A stretch of DNA of 64,000 nt, from the NCBI GenBank assembly GCA_022839785.1, contig JALHJW010000002.1, forward strand, positions 372,001-436,000, given 5' to 3'. Below, piece by piece: positions 42,363-53,702 of this stretch. A program made the translations under genes and the position numbers. This DNA comes from Desulfovibrio sp. (GTDB lineage: Bacteria; Desulfobacterota; Desulfovibrionia; Desulfovibrionales; Desulfovibrionaceae). The notes below the pieces were generated by a model. It searched no databases. It was not told the origin of the DNA and saw nothing but the letters and a program-made list of their open reading frames with translations. Position 1 is the stretch's first letter. Each line of letters opens with the position of its first letter.

Positions 42363-43673
42363 TTGAAGGACGCCCTGAGGAGCCATCTCGAACGCGCCTT
42401 TTCCGACCTTGAACTCAGGCGCTGGTTCGATCCCCTGAGTCTGGACTACCGGGATGAGGACAAGCGTCTGCAGGTCGTCTTCCCACACGCCTTCTTCTCC
42501 ACCTGGTTCGCCCAGAACGTGCAGGGCCGCTTCGAGGAGCAACTCGCCGGATTTCTCGGCAACGGCTGCGTCGTCAGCTATCTGACCGGGGGCGACAACC
42601 GCCGCGCGGCCATTCCCGCGCCGGGAGAGGCCGCCCAGAAGTCCGTGGATTTCCCCTTCGGCCGGGAATTCAGCTTCGAGTCGTTCCTCTCCAACCAGAA
42701 AAACTATTTCCCTCTGGCCTCGGCGCGCGAGGTGGCCAAGCAGCAGTCCATCATCTTCAACCCGTTCATCGTCTGCGGCGAGAACGGCTCGGGCAAGACC
42801 CACCTACTGCGCTCCATCGCCAACGAGATCGCCAAGCGCCGCGGTGCGCAAGGCGTCTTTCTGGGCACGGTGGAGGACGTGGCCAACATCTTCGCCTCCC
42901 GTTTCGCGGGCGACGTGTTCAAGGCCAGGGAATACCTCACCGCCTTCGACGTGCTCTGCATCGACGACTTTCAGCTCATCCAGCACAACCATCCCCTGCA
43001 ACAGGAACTGGTCGTCCTCTTCAACGCCTTCTACGACAACCGCAAGCAGATGGTCTTCGCCTGCTCGGACAAGCTGACCTCCTACGACTTCCTGCATCCG
43101 GCGCTCAAATCCCGGCTGGAGTGGGGCCTCATCGTGGGGCTCAAGGCCCCGGACCTGGACATCCGCGTCCAGTACATCCGCGGCCAGTGCCGCCAGAAGA
43201 AGATCAGCCTGGACAAGGAGCAGGTCCTGATGCTCGCCCAGCGCTTCCAGGACTTCCGCTTCCTGCAGGGCATCATGCTCAAGCTCTTCGCCTTCAAGGA
43301 GCTGGTCAACGCCACCATAGGGCCGAAAGATTTCGAACTCATCCTCTCCCACACCGAAGACGCGCCCCGGGCCACCCTCTCCCCGGACATCATCATCGAG
43401 ACCGTGGCCGAACATTTCCGCATCGACGAAAAAGAGATAAAAGGAGCCAAGCGGCACCACGACATCGTCAGGGCGCGGCAAATAGCCATGTTCCTGTGCC
43501 GCGAGCTGCTCGGCTCCTCCTTTCCCTCCCTGGCCCGGGTATTCGGCGGCAAGGACCACTCCACGGTCCTTTACGCAGTGAATAAAGTCAAAAAAATGCA
43601 GAAGGTTAGCAAAGAAATGAAACAACTGTTGATAACTTTGAAACAACAGTGCCTAACCAGGGAGCAAACCTGA
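42363..43673 (+). CDS. dnaA: Chromosomal replication initiator protein DnaA
   Basis: DnaA unwinds the origin. From TTG 42363 the product has 436 residues: domain I (LRSHLERAFSDLELRRWF, then PHAFFSTWFAQNV), a short domain II, the AAA+ domain (CGENGSGKTHLLRSIANEIA, LCIDDFQLI, sensor region) and domain IV with GAKRHHDIVRARQIAMFLCRE and GGKDHSTVLYAVNKVKK. The start is uncertain. GTG 42318 adds 15 unlike residues. ATG 42337 is out of frame by one base across a six-C run and instead gives a ten-codon frame. dnaN follows after 135 bases. Confidence 0.92.
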   Translation: MKDALRSHLERAFSDLELRRWFDPLSLDYRDEDKRLQVVFPHAFFSTWFAQNVQGRFEEQLAGFLGNGCVVSYLTGGDNRRAAIPAPGEAAQKSVDFPFGREFSFESFLSNQKNYFPLASAREVAKQQSIIFNPFIVCGENGSGKTHLLRSIANEIAKRRGAQGVFLGTVEDVANIFASRFAGDVFKAREYLTAFDVLCIDDFQLIQHNHPLQQELVVLFNAFYDNRKQMVFACSDKLTSYDFLHPALKSRLEWGLIVGLKAPDLDIRVQYIRGQCRQKKISLDKEQVLMLAQRFQDFRFLQGIMLKLFAFKELVNATIGPKDFELILSHTEDAPRATLSPDIIIETVAEHFRIDEKEIKGAKRHHDIVRARQIAMFLCRELLGSSFPSLARVFGGKDHSTVLYAVNKVKKMQKVSKEMKQLLITLKQQCLTREQT

Positions 43674-43808
43674 GCGACGGCCTGCGCGGTGTTCGTCCGG
43701 TTCCCGCGAGGTTCCCCCAATGTTCCGAAAAACATGAATAGAGACAGCGCGTTGCTCAAAATGCGAACAACAAGCCCCGGCTTATTAGAACAACAAGGAG
43801 ATAGAAAT

Positions 43809-44975
43809 ATGTATCTGAAGGTTTTCCGCGACGACATCATCGAGGGTCTGCAGAAGTCTTCGAACATCATTCCCGCGAAGACCGGAGCGGCCTTCCTCAG
43901 AACCATCTGGCTGAAGGCCGATGGCGAGAGCCTGTCGATCATGTCCACGGATTCCAACCTGGAATTCTGCGGATCCTACGCCGCCCGGGTGGAGACCGCA
44001 GGCCTCGCGGGCGTCCAGGGCCGCTCCTTCTACGACCTGGTGCGCAAGCTGCCTCCGGGGGAGATCGCCATCAGAACCGACGAGGCAGGCTCGCATCTGC
44101 TCATCGAGCAGGGCAAGCGCAAGTATAAGCTGCCGACGAACGACCCGAGCTGGTTCCAGAAGTTTTCCGACTTCCCTGCCGTGGAATCCGTTGTCTGGTC
44201 GGGTGATTTTCTTTCCGAACTCATCGACAAGACCGCCTTCTGCATCTCGGACGAGGACACCATGGAGGCCATCGCCTGCCTCAACCTCACGCCGGGCACG
44301 GACAAGAACGGCGAGAAGCTCATCCGGGCCCAAGGCCTCAACGGACACCAGTTCTCCATGCTGGGGTTCCGCAACGAGGATCTGCACGGCATGCTTCCGC
44401 ACGGCGGCATCCTGATCCAGAAGAAGTACCTGCTCGAACTGCGCAAGTGGCTGCCCGCCGGAGAGGTGGAATTGGCCTTGGGGGAGAAGCGCCTCTTCTT
44501 CCGCACCGGCGACAAGATCGAGACCTTCAGTCTGCCGCTCTCCTACTACCAATACCCGGACGTGGGGGGTTTTCTCGCCAAGGTCACGGCCGGAGGTTCC
44601 GCCACGCTCAAGGTGGACCGGCAGGAGTTCATGGACGCGCTGGACCGCATCATGATCTTCAACTCCGAAAACAACCGCTGCACCAACCTCTCCTTCGGAG
44701 GGACCGAGATGCAGCTCTTCTCCCAGGGTCAGGACGTGGGCACGGCCAACGAATCTCTGAACGTGGAGTTCACGGGTGAGCTGAAAAAAATTGCCTTCCC
44801 CACCCGCAACCTCATCGAGATATTGAGCCACTTCGCCTCCAAGCAGCTCTCCTTCGTGCTCACCGGCAACGAGGGACCCTGCGGCGTGAAGGGCGACGAG
44901 GACCCCGACTATCTGGTCATCATCATGCCCATGAAGATCGTCGAGGAGACTTACTACACCGAGGAAGACGCGTAA
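43809..44975 (+). CDS. dnaN: DNA polymerase III beta sliding clamp
   Basis: The 388-residue protein forms the ring clamp of the replicase. It begins MYLKVFRDDIIEGLQKSSNI and shows the three-fold clamp fold (FLRTIWLKADGESLSIMSTD, KYKLPTNDPSWFQKFSDFP, ALDRIMIFNSENNR), ending in YLVIIMPMK. AAGGAG lies 8 bases upstream of the ATG. It lies between dnaA and gyrB with only 3 bases to gyrB, the classical origin order without recF. Confidence 0.96.
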   Translation: MYLKVFRDDIIEGLQKSSNIIPAKTGAAFLRTIWLKADGESLSIMSTDSNLEFCGSYAARVETAGLAGVQGRSFYDLVRKLPPGEIAIRTDEAGSHLLIEQGKRKYKLPTNDPSWFQKFSDFPAVESVVWSGDFLSELIDKTAFCISDEDTMEAIACLNLTPGTDKNGEKLIRAQGLNGHQFSMLGFRNEDLHGMLPHGGILIQKKYLLELRKWLPAGEVELALGEKRLFFRTGDKIETFSLPLSYYQYPDVGGFLAKVTAGGSATLKVDRQEFMDALDRIMIFNSENNRCTNLSFGGTEMQLFSQGQDVGTANESLNVEFTGELKKIAFPTRNLIEILSHFASKQLSFVLTGNEGPCGVKGDEDPDYLVIIMPMKIVEETYYTEEDA

Positions 44976-44978
44976 GGG

Positions 44979-45002
44979 ATGAGTCAGGAAATGAGTCAGG
45001 AA
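44979..45002 (+). repeat. 12-base tandem duplication at the gyrB start
   Basis: ATGAGTCAGGAA occurs at 44979-44990 and again at 44991-45002, giving two in-frame ATG codons (MSQEMSQEIN). The AGGA inside the first copy may serve as ribosome site for the second ATG, while the first ATG has AAGGG directly against it. Confidence 0.85.
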
Positions 45003-47402
45003 ATCAACAAATCCGCCTATACGGCCGACAGCATCCAGGTGCTGGAAGGCCTGGCTGCGGTGCGCAAGCGCCCGGCCATGTACATCGGCTCCACGGACGT
45101 GCGCGGCCTGCACCATCTTGTCTACGAGGTGGTGGACAACTCCATCGACGAGGCCATGGCCGGACATTGCGACCTGGTCAAGGTGGTTCTCCACCTGGAC
45201 AACTCGGTCACCGTCTCGGACAACGGCCGCGGCATCCCCGTGGACCTGCATCCCAAGCTGGGGCGGCCCGCGGTGGAAGTGGTCATGACCAAACTGCACG
45301 CGGGCGGCAAGTTCGGCGACGGCGCCTACAAGGTCTCGGGCGGTCTGCACGGCGTGGGCGTGTCCTGCGTCAACGCCCTGTCCGAATACCTTGAGGTCAA
45401 GGTCAAGCGCGAGGGCAAGCGCTATTTCCAGCGCTACGAGCGCGGCGCGCCCGTGACCGACGTCATTCCCCAGGGAGAGGCCGAGGGCCGCGGCACCACG
45501 GTGCGTTTCAGGCCGGACGAAGAAATCTTCGAGACCAACCAGTTCATCCACGAGACCCTGCAGAAGCGCTTTCGCGAACTGGCCTATCTCAATTCCGGAC
45601 TGACCATCGAGTTCACGGACGAACGTACCGGACAGACCGACAGCTTCCGTTTCGACGGCGGCATCAAGGAGTTCGTGGGGGACCTCAACGAGGGCGAAAC
45701 GTCCATCCACCACATGCTTTACGGGCATGGGGAGCAGGACGGCGTCATCGTGGAGTTCGCGCTGCAGTACAACGCGGGCTACAAGGAAAACGTCCTGACC
45801 TTCGCCAACAACATCAGGACCAAGGAAGGCGGCACCCACCTGGTGGGCTTCAAGACCGCCTTCACCCGCGCCATCAACACCTACATCAAGAACGCGGATC
45901 TGCCCAAGAAGCTGAAGGAAACGGTCACCGGCGAGGATGTGCGCGAAGGCCAGACCGCCGTGATATCGGTCAAGCTGCCCCAGCCGCAGTTCGAGGGCCA
46001 GACCAAGACCAAGCTCGGCAACTCCGAGGTGGTGGGCGTGGTCTCCTCGCTGGTTTACGAGAAGATGACCACGTTTTTCGAGGAGAACCCGAACGACGCC
46101 AAGGCCATCGTCGAGAAGATAGTGGACGCGGCCCGGGCTCGCGAGGCGGCGCGCAAGGCGCGCGATCTGGTGCGGCGGAAAGGCGCGCTTTCCGACCATT
46201 CCCTGCCGGGCAAGCTGGCCGACTGCCAGTCCAAGAAGCCCGAGGAATCGGAGCTTTTCATCGTCGAGGGCGATTCGGCGGGCGGTTCGGCCAAGCAGGG
46301 CCGCGACCCCAAGTTCCAGGCCATCCTGCCCCTGCGCGGCAAGATCCTGAACGTGGAAAAGACGCGCTTCGACAAGATGCTCGGCAACAAGGAGATCAGG
46401 GCGCTGATCACGGCCATGGGCGCGGGGATCGGCGAGGACGACATGGACCTGGACAAGCTCAGGTATCACAAGATCGTGATCATGACCGACGCCGACGTGG
46501 ACGGGGCGCACATCCGCACCCTGCTCCTGACCTTCTTCTTCCGCCAGTACGAAGGGCTCATCGGCCGCGGCAACCTGTTCATCGCGCAGCCGCCGCTCTA
46601 CCGCGTGGCCAGGGGAAAGACCGAGCGCTACATCAAGGACGACGGGGAACTGCAGAAGTTCCTGCTCGGCAGCGTGGCCGGGGAAATCACGGTCACCGCG
46701 CCCTCGGGCCTGGAACTCAAGGGCGGGACCCTGACGCGCTATCTCGAGCGCATCGCCCAGATCAGGGGAAAGACGCAGGAGGCCGGGGCCTACGGCATCA
46801 GCGAGGATCTGATGCTGCGCATCCTGGAGCACGGCGAGAAGCTGGTTCCGGCAGCGTTCGATGCCGTGGACGGGGTTGAAACGGAAAGCGCGGCCGCCTT
46901 CCGGGAGCACGTCAGGGACGGCGGCTGGCGCTGCTGGACCGAGCGGCAGGACGACGGCATCGAGACGCGCCTGTTCGTGAGCTTCGAGAACGAGAGCGGC
47001 GCGTTCACGAAGCTGGGCGTGGAGTTCTTCAATTCCAAGCTCTACAAGCAGGCCAAGGACGTCTTCGACGAGTGCCGGTCGCAGGCCGGGGGCTTCGTCT
47101 TCACGGTGACGGACAAGGAAGACTCCTACGACGTGTCCGGACTCTTCGCGCTGCGCGAGCGGCTTCTGGACGAGGCCCACAAGGGCTTTTCCATCCAGCG
47201 CTACAAGGGTCTGGGCGAAATGAACCCGGAGCAGCTCTGGGAGACCACCATGAACCCCGAGAAGCGCACCATGCTGCGGGTCACGGTGGAGGACGCCATG
47301 GAGGCGGACGACATCTTCCAGAAGCTCATGGGCGACAAGGTCGAACCCCGCCGCGAATTCATCGAGCAGAACGCCCTGGCCGTGGCGGACCTGGACATCT
47401 AG
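44979..47402 (+). CDS. gyrB: DNA gyrase subunit B
   Basis: The 807-residue protein has the GHKL ATPase domain (VLEGLAAVRKRPAMYIGSTD, VVDNSIDEAMAGH, ADCQSKK region), a Toprim domain (ELFIVEGDSAGGSAKQGRD, then IMTDADVDGAHIRTLLLTFF) and the roughly 165-residue Gram-negative insert. It ends with the conserved QRYKGLGEMNPEQLWETTM segment. Gyrase introduces negative supercoils. ATG 44991 is an equally good start because of the 12-base duplication. gyrA follows after 42 bases. Confidence 0.97.
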   Translation: MSQEMSQEINKSAYTADSIQVLEGLAAVRKRPAMYIGSTDVRGLHHLVYEVVDNSIDEAMAGHCDLVKVVLHLDNSVTVSDNGRGIPVDLHPKLGRPAVEVVMTKLHAGGKFGDGAYKVSGGLHGVGVSCVNALSEYLEVKVKREGKRYFQRYERGAPVTDVIPQGEAEGRGTTVRFRPDEEIFETNQFIHETLQKRFRELAYLNSGLTIEFTDERTGQTDSFRFDGGIKEFVGDLNEGETSIHHMLYGHGEQDGVIVEFALQYNAGYKENVLTFANNIRTKEGGTHLVGFKTAFTRAINTYIKNADLPKKLKETVTGEDVREGQTAVISVKLPQPQFEGQTKTKLGNSEVVGVVSSLVYEKMTTFFEENPNDAKAIVEKIVDAARAREAARKARDLVRRKGALSDHSLPGKLADCQSKKPEESELFIVEGDSAGGSAKQGRDPKFQAILPLRGKILNVEKTRFDKMLGNKEIRALITAMGAGIGEDDMDLDKLRYHKIVIMTDADVDGAHIRTLLLTFFFRQYEGLIGRGNLFIAQPPLYRVARGKTERYIKDDGELQKFLLGSVAGEITVTAPSGLELKGGTLTRYLERIAQIRGKTQEAGAYGISEDLMLRILEHGEKLVPAAFDAVDGVETESAAAFREHVRDGGWRCWTERQDDGIETRLFVSFENESGAFTKLGVEFFNSKLYKQAKDVFDECRSQAGGFVFTVTDKEDSYDVSGLFALRERLLDEAHKGFSIQRYKGLGEMNPEQLWETTMNPEKRTMLRVTVEDAMEADDIFQKLMGDKVEPRREFIEQNALAVADLDI

Positions 47403-47444
47403 CGGGGCCGCGCAGCAATCCGGCGGCCCTGTGAGGAGTTATAC

Positions 47445-49881
<2,437 letters not shown>

Positions 49882-49892
<11 letters not shown>

Positions 49893-50700
49893 AGCGCCCG
49901 GGCGCACCCGGCTCCTCCAGGCGGCCCTGGCCGTCCTGCTCATCGGGCTTGGCCTGGGGTTCTTCCTCGGGGGCTACAACCGGCAGCCCCCGGCGGAAGA
50001 CCCCCTGGACAAGGCCTCCAGGGCCTACGACAAGGGCCTCTACCTGGAGGCCGAGACCCTGTACGAGGAGTACCTGCAGAAGAATCCGTCCGACACTCGG
50101 CGCTGGCAGGCGTGGAACCGGCTGCTCGACATCGTGAGCATCATCCGGAGCGACAACGAGAAGGCGCACATGGTCCTGGAGGCCATGTCCCTGGAGTTCG
50201 CCTCGGAGCCGGACAAGGTCCGCGTGGTGCTGGTCAAGAAGGGCGATCTCTTCCAGACCGAGCGCAGGCTCGATCAGGCCGTGGAAACCTGGCAGAAGGC
50301 CCAGCGGCTGCAGCCGGGGACAGCGGCCGCGGACCCCTGCCTGCTCTCCCTGCGCTTCTCCGCGGCCTTCACCACCCTGGGCCAGTACGATCTGGCCCAG
50401 GACGCCCTGCGCGAATGCCTGGGCGAGGCCAAGGAAGCCGCCTGCCTGACGCGTTGCCGCTTCGAGTTGGCCCAGACCTTCGTGCTGCAGGACAACTGGC
50501 CCCAGGCGGCGGAGATGCTGGAGCAGGTGACGGCCTCCGGAGCCCTCTCCGGGGACGACAGAAGCGCGGCCAGCTACCTGCTGGCCGAGGCCTACGCCAG
50601 CCAGGGGCAGGTCGAGAAGGCGCGGCAGATATTGAAATCCATTCTGACTACCCACCCCAATCCCAAGGCCGTGCAGACCAAGCTGGACCAGCTCAAGTAG
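49882..50700 (+). CDS. Membrane-anchored TPR protein
   Basis: The 272-residue protein has one N-terminal membrane helix (LLQAALAVLLIGLGLGFFLGG, about 11-31) and then several tetratricopeptide-like helix pairs (ASRAYDKGLYLEAETLYEEY, AVETWQKAQRLQPG, LAEAYASQGQVEKARQILK). The C-terminal repeats probably face the periplasm and mediate protein contacts. It starts within the end of gyrA (11-base overlap), so translation is coupled. A role beside gyrase is not implied. It is convergent with the photolyase gene, overlapping it by 8 bases. Confidence 0.82.
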
Positions 50701-52075
50701 GGCGGACCGCGGTCCTACGCCCTCTCGGCTTTTCCGGCAGCGTCTCGCCCCAGTTTTGCACGAAGCGGCGCACGTCGAACTTGCCCATGGCCCCGGCAAG
50801 GCTCATGAAGCGCACCGTCCCGAAGATGGGGCGCTCGCCCCAGGGCCGGTCGTGCACCCCGCCCATGGACCAGGCCAGCCCCGCGTAGCCGTTGCTGTCG
50901 CGGCCGTCGAGCTGCCAGCGGTCGTTGAGGCGCACGCCGATGCGCAGGGCCTCTTCCGGGGAGGGCGTCCACTCCAGGATTTTCTTGGCCCAGTACATGC
51001 GCAGCCAGCCGTGCATATGGCCCGTCTCCGTCATCTGCCGTTGCGCCGCGTTCCAGAGCGGATCGTGCGTGCGCGCCCGTTCCAGGTCCTCCTCGGCATA
51101 CAGATGCGGCCGCGGGTCGGTGCGGTGCGCGTCCAGGGAGCGCGAGGCCCAGTCCGGGAAGCAGGTGGTCTGGTCGTAGTCCGGGGCGTGCAGACAGAAG
51201 TTGTCGGCCAGCTCGCGGCGCACGATGAGTTCTTCGAGAAAGGCGTCCCTGGCCTCGCGCGGGACGTCGCAGGCCACGACCTCCAGGGCGGCGCGCTGGG
51301 CCGAGAGCATGCCGAAGTGCAGCCAGGGCGAGAGCAGGGACACGGCCCCGGCATTGGGGTCGTTGCGCTGCATGTAGCGGGGCAGGCGGCTGTGCAGGAA
51401 GTCGTCCAGCCTGGCCCGCCCGCCCGCCGGACCGGGCGCGGCCCAGACGACCTCGGGCGCGGCGCGGTCCACGGACAGGCGGGAGAGGGCCGCGGCGAAG
51501 TCCGGGACCGCCGTGTGCCGCTCCCATGCATGGGGATGGGGCCGCAGCCTGGGGAAGGGCGCCAGGAATTCGGGCAGCAGACGGTGAATCTTCGGCCGGA
51601 TGGTCCGGGCCATGTACTCGCGCTTGTCCGAGACGAGCCAGGCCGGGCAGACGTTGCGCCCGTCCACCTCCTCCACCGGGCAGGCGAGGCCTGCTGCGGC
51701 CTCGGCCAGCCACTGCCGCTTGGGGCGCAGGGGGTCGAAATCCGTGACTAGACTGTGCGCGTTCCGGGCGAAACGGGCGATCTCGACGCCCGGATCGCCT
51801 TCCAGGAGCACGAAGGGAATGCGCAGGGCGGCCAGCTCCCGCGCCGTGTCCTCTAGGCCGCGCAGCAGGAAGCCGAACTGGCGCAGGCCCGCGTCGGGAT
51901 AGTCGCGCGCCAGGCACCAGACCGTCACCAGGGGCCGTTTCGCCGTGAGGGCCAGCTCCTGGCCGCGCAGCAGGGTCCAGTTGTCCTGCGCCCGGTGCTC
52001 GCGCCGCATCCAGCAGACCACCGGGCCGGGGCCGTGCGTCCCGGCCCGGACGAGCCGGGCGCGGCGCGCGGTCAC
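50693..52075 (-). CDS. phrB: Class II deoxyribodipyrimidine photolyase
   Basis: The 460-residue flavoprotein would repair cyclobutane pyrimidine dimers with blue light. It has VCWMRREHRAQDNWTLL at the N-terminus, FLEELIVRRELADNFC, TGHMHGWLRMYWAKKILEW and the class II stretch QLDGRDSNGYAGLAWSMGG followed by HDRPWGERPIFG. These are the FAD-binding features of class II enzymes rather than of E. coli-type class I. The GNAT gene upstream overlaps its start by 4 bases. Confidence 0.92.
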   Translation of the reverse strand: MTARRARLVRAGTHGPGPVVCWMRREHRAQDNWTLLRGQELALTAKRPLVTVWCLARDYPDAGLRQFGFLLRGLEDTARELAALRIPFVLLEGDPGVEIARFARNAHSLVTDFDPLRPKRQWLAEAAAGLACPVEEVDGRNVCPAWLVSDKREYMARTIRPKIHRLLPEFLAPFPRLRPHPHAWERHTAVPDFAAALSRLSVDRAAPEVVWAAPGPAGGRARLDDFLHSRLPRYMQRNDPNAGAVSLLSPWLHFGMLSAQRAALEVVACDVPREARDAFLEELIVRRELADNFCLHAPDYDQTTCFPDWASRSLDAHRTDPRPHLYAEEDLERARTHDPLWNAAQRQMTETGHMHGWLRMYWAKKILEWTPSPEEALRIGVRLNDRWQLDGRDSNGYAGLAWSMGGVHDRPWGERPIFGTVRFMSLAGAMGKFDVRRFVQNWGETLPEKPRGRRTAVRPT

Positions 52076-52578
52076 GGCAGCACCTTGCCCATGATCAGGG
52101 CGTCCACGAAACGCTCCCCCACGCGATAGGCGCTCCGCTCCAGCCCCTCGTCCGCGAATCCGGCCCGCAGATAGAGGGCGTGGGCCGCCTCGTTGGGGGC
52201 CATGAGCTTCAACTCCAGACGTCGCATGCCGTGCTCTCCGGCCCAGGCCTCCAGGCGGCGCAGCAGGCCGAGTCCCACGCCGCGCCGCCGCGCCCGCGGG
52301 GCCACGCCGAGGCCGTTGATGCGCACCGCATGGGCCAGACCGGCGAGGTGTCCGCCCAGGGCGAAAAGATAGCCCGCCAGGCGGGCGTCATGCTCCTCGG
52401 CCACGATCACCGTGCAGTTGCCGCGGGCCAGAAACTGGGCCATGCGCCGGGTCATGGCGGTGACGTCCATGCCCAGCTCCTCGACCTCGTGAAGCAGCCA
52501 GTCCGTGCCGTTCTCCACCTCCCGCACCAGGTCGAGCAGAGCAGCGGCGTCGGCGAGTTCAGCGATGCGCACCAGCAT
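52072..52578 (-). CDS. GNAT-family acetyltransferase
   Basis: The 168-residue protein is an N-acetyltransferase with AELADAAALLDLVREVE, RINGLGVAPRARRRGVGLGLL (acetyl-CoA loop RRRGVG) and LKLMAPNEAAHALYLRAGF. The layout is that of RimI-like and small-molecule acetyltransferases. The substrate is unknown. ATG 52578 is chosen over ATG 52590 because GGAGGG lies directly upstream of it. It overlaps the photolyase gene by 4 bases. Confidence 0.88.
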   Translation of the reverse strand: MLVRIAELADAAALLDLVREVENGTDWLLHEVEELGMDVTAMTRRMAQFLARGNCTVIVAEEHDARLAGYLFALGGHLAGLAHAVRINGLGVAPRARRRGVGLGLLRRLEAWAGEHGMRRLELKLMAPNEAAHALYLRAGFADEGLERSAYRVGERFVDALIMGKVLP

Positions 52579-52659
52579 GGGACCCTCCATGGGGCCTGTG
52601 GTAGCAGGAAAGCGCGGGCAAACAAAGCCCGGGACAGGCGGGAAGGGAACGAGGCGGGG

Positions 52660-52914
52660 CTAGCCTGCGCGGCGCACGGCGCGGCAGGCGCGACAGGGCG
52701 CGCCGCCCTCGACGGCGGTGTAGTCCCTGCAGACCGGGCACTTGAACTTCTTGTGCCCGCACGTGCCGCAGAGCCAGTATTCGTGGCTGCAGTATTCGTG
52801 AAAGCAGGTGTGGAAGCGATGCAGGGACGTATTTCCGCACTCGTCGCATCGCATGGGCTTGAGGACCGGCACGAAAGACCTCCAGAACCGTTTGCCGCCC
52901 ACGTCGGAGGTCAT
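52660..52914 (-). CDS. Small cysteine-rich zinc-ribbon-like protein
   Basis: An 84-residue protein packed with CxxC knuckles (CDECGN, CGTCGH, CPVCRD, CRACRA) and further His/Cys in HTCFHEYCSHEYW. It would bind two or more zinc ions. The function is not recognised; nucleic-acid or protein contact is a guess. ATG 52914 is the first start with the zinc knuckles in frame. It lies between the GNAT and PHP genes. Confidence 0.65.
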   Translation of the reverse strand: MTSDVGGKRFWRSFVPVLKPMRCDECGNTSLHRFHTCFHEYCSHEYWLCGTCGHKKFKCPVCRDYTAVEGGAPCRACRAVRRAG

Positions 52915-52999
52915 GCTAGCGCACCCGCCCTGTCCTGTAAATCCTGGATGGCCCTGCATTCCTTTGCGGCTGCAGGCTCTGGGGGGGCGCGGCTGGGGA

Positions 53000-53689
53000 T
53001 CAGTAGAAATAGGCGGCCAGGCGGGAGGCTTCCTGGGATTCGGTCTCTCCGGCTTGGCGCAGCAGGGCGGCCAGAGCGGCCTCATCGGCCGGAGGCGCGC
53101 CGGGCAGTTCGCCCGCGATGCAACCGATGGCCGCGGTGCGGTGGGCGTCGCTGTTGAAGAGGGGTGCAAGATCGTAGTCCCGGGCCGCGTCCGCGTACAG
53201 GGGCGCGTTCTCGGGCTCCAGGCGGCCCTCCCGCCAGCGCCAGGCCGCGCGCAGGATGTTGATGGAGTTCATCTCCAGGCCGTCGGCCCAGCGGAACACG
53301 GGCTCGGCCTCGGGCGTCACCCGGTCGCTCCAGTGGAAGGCATGGGCCACGAAGGCGAAGACCCGGTCCCGCGCCGGGGCGAGGGCCTGGGCCAGCAGAA
53401 CCAGAGGGCAGCCGGGCAGGAGGTCGAGGCGCACGGCGTCGCCCACGACCACCACGTCGTGGCCCTCGGCCAGGGTGATCTCCGTGCCGGAGTAGAGGGC
53501 GAGGCCGGGGAACGCGCGGCGCAGGGCGTCCATCTCCGCAGGCCGCCACTGGTAGTGGTGCTCGGTCAGGACCAGGGCGTGCAGGCCGCGCGCGACCGCC
53601 GCGGCGCAGGCCTCCTCCGGGGACATGGCGGAGCAGGCCGAATGGCGGGAGGTGTGGACGTGGCAGTCGATGCGGAAGCGCCGGGACAT
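53000..53689 (-). CDS. PHP-domain metal-dependent phosphoesterase
   Basis: The 229-residue protein has the PHP metal motifs IDCHVHTSRHSACS (HxH), LTEHHYQW, SGTEITL, FVAHAFHW and a final NSDAHR. Members hydrolyse phosphate esters such as nucleotide or histidinol phosphates with two or three metals. The substrate cannot be told. It lies 13 bases downstream of the HD-GYP-like gene on the same strand. Confidence 0.9.
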   Translation of the reverse strand: MSRRFRIDCHVHTSRHSACSAMSPEEACAAAVARGLHALVLTEHHYQWRPAEMDALRRAFPGLALYSGTEITLAEGHDVVVVGDAVRLDLLPGCPLVLLAQALAPARDRVFAFVAHAFHWSDRVTPEAEPVFRWADGLEMNSINILRAAWRWREGRLEPENAPLYADAARDYDLAPLFNSDAHRTAAIGCIAGELPGAPPADEAALAALLRQAGETESQEASRLAAYFY

Positions 53690-53702
53690 GGCCGCGCCGG
53701 GG

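Noticed and set aside
43627..43635. TGTTGATAA as a DnaA box
   Set aside because: It has one mismatch, is alone, and lies within the end of dnaA; insufficient to call an origin.
43785..47180. A 1131-codon leftward open frame opposite dnaN and gyrB
   Set aside because: Antisense shadow of two certain genes; no family signature and no conserved start.
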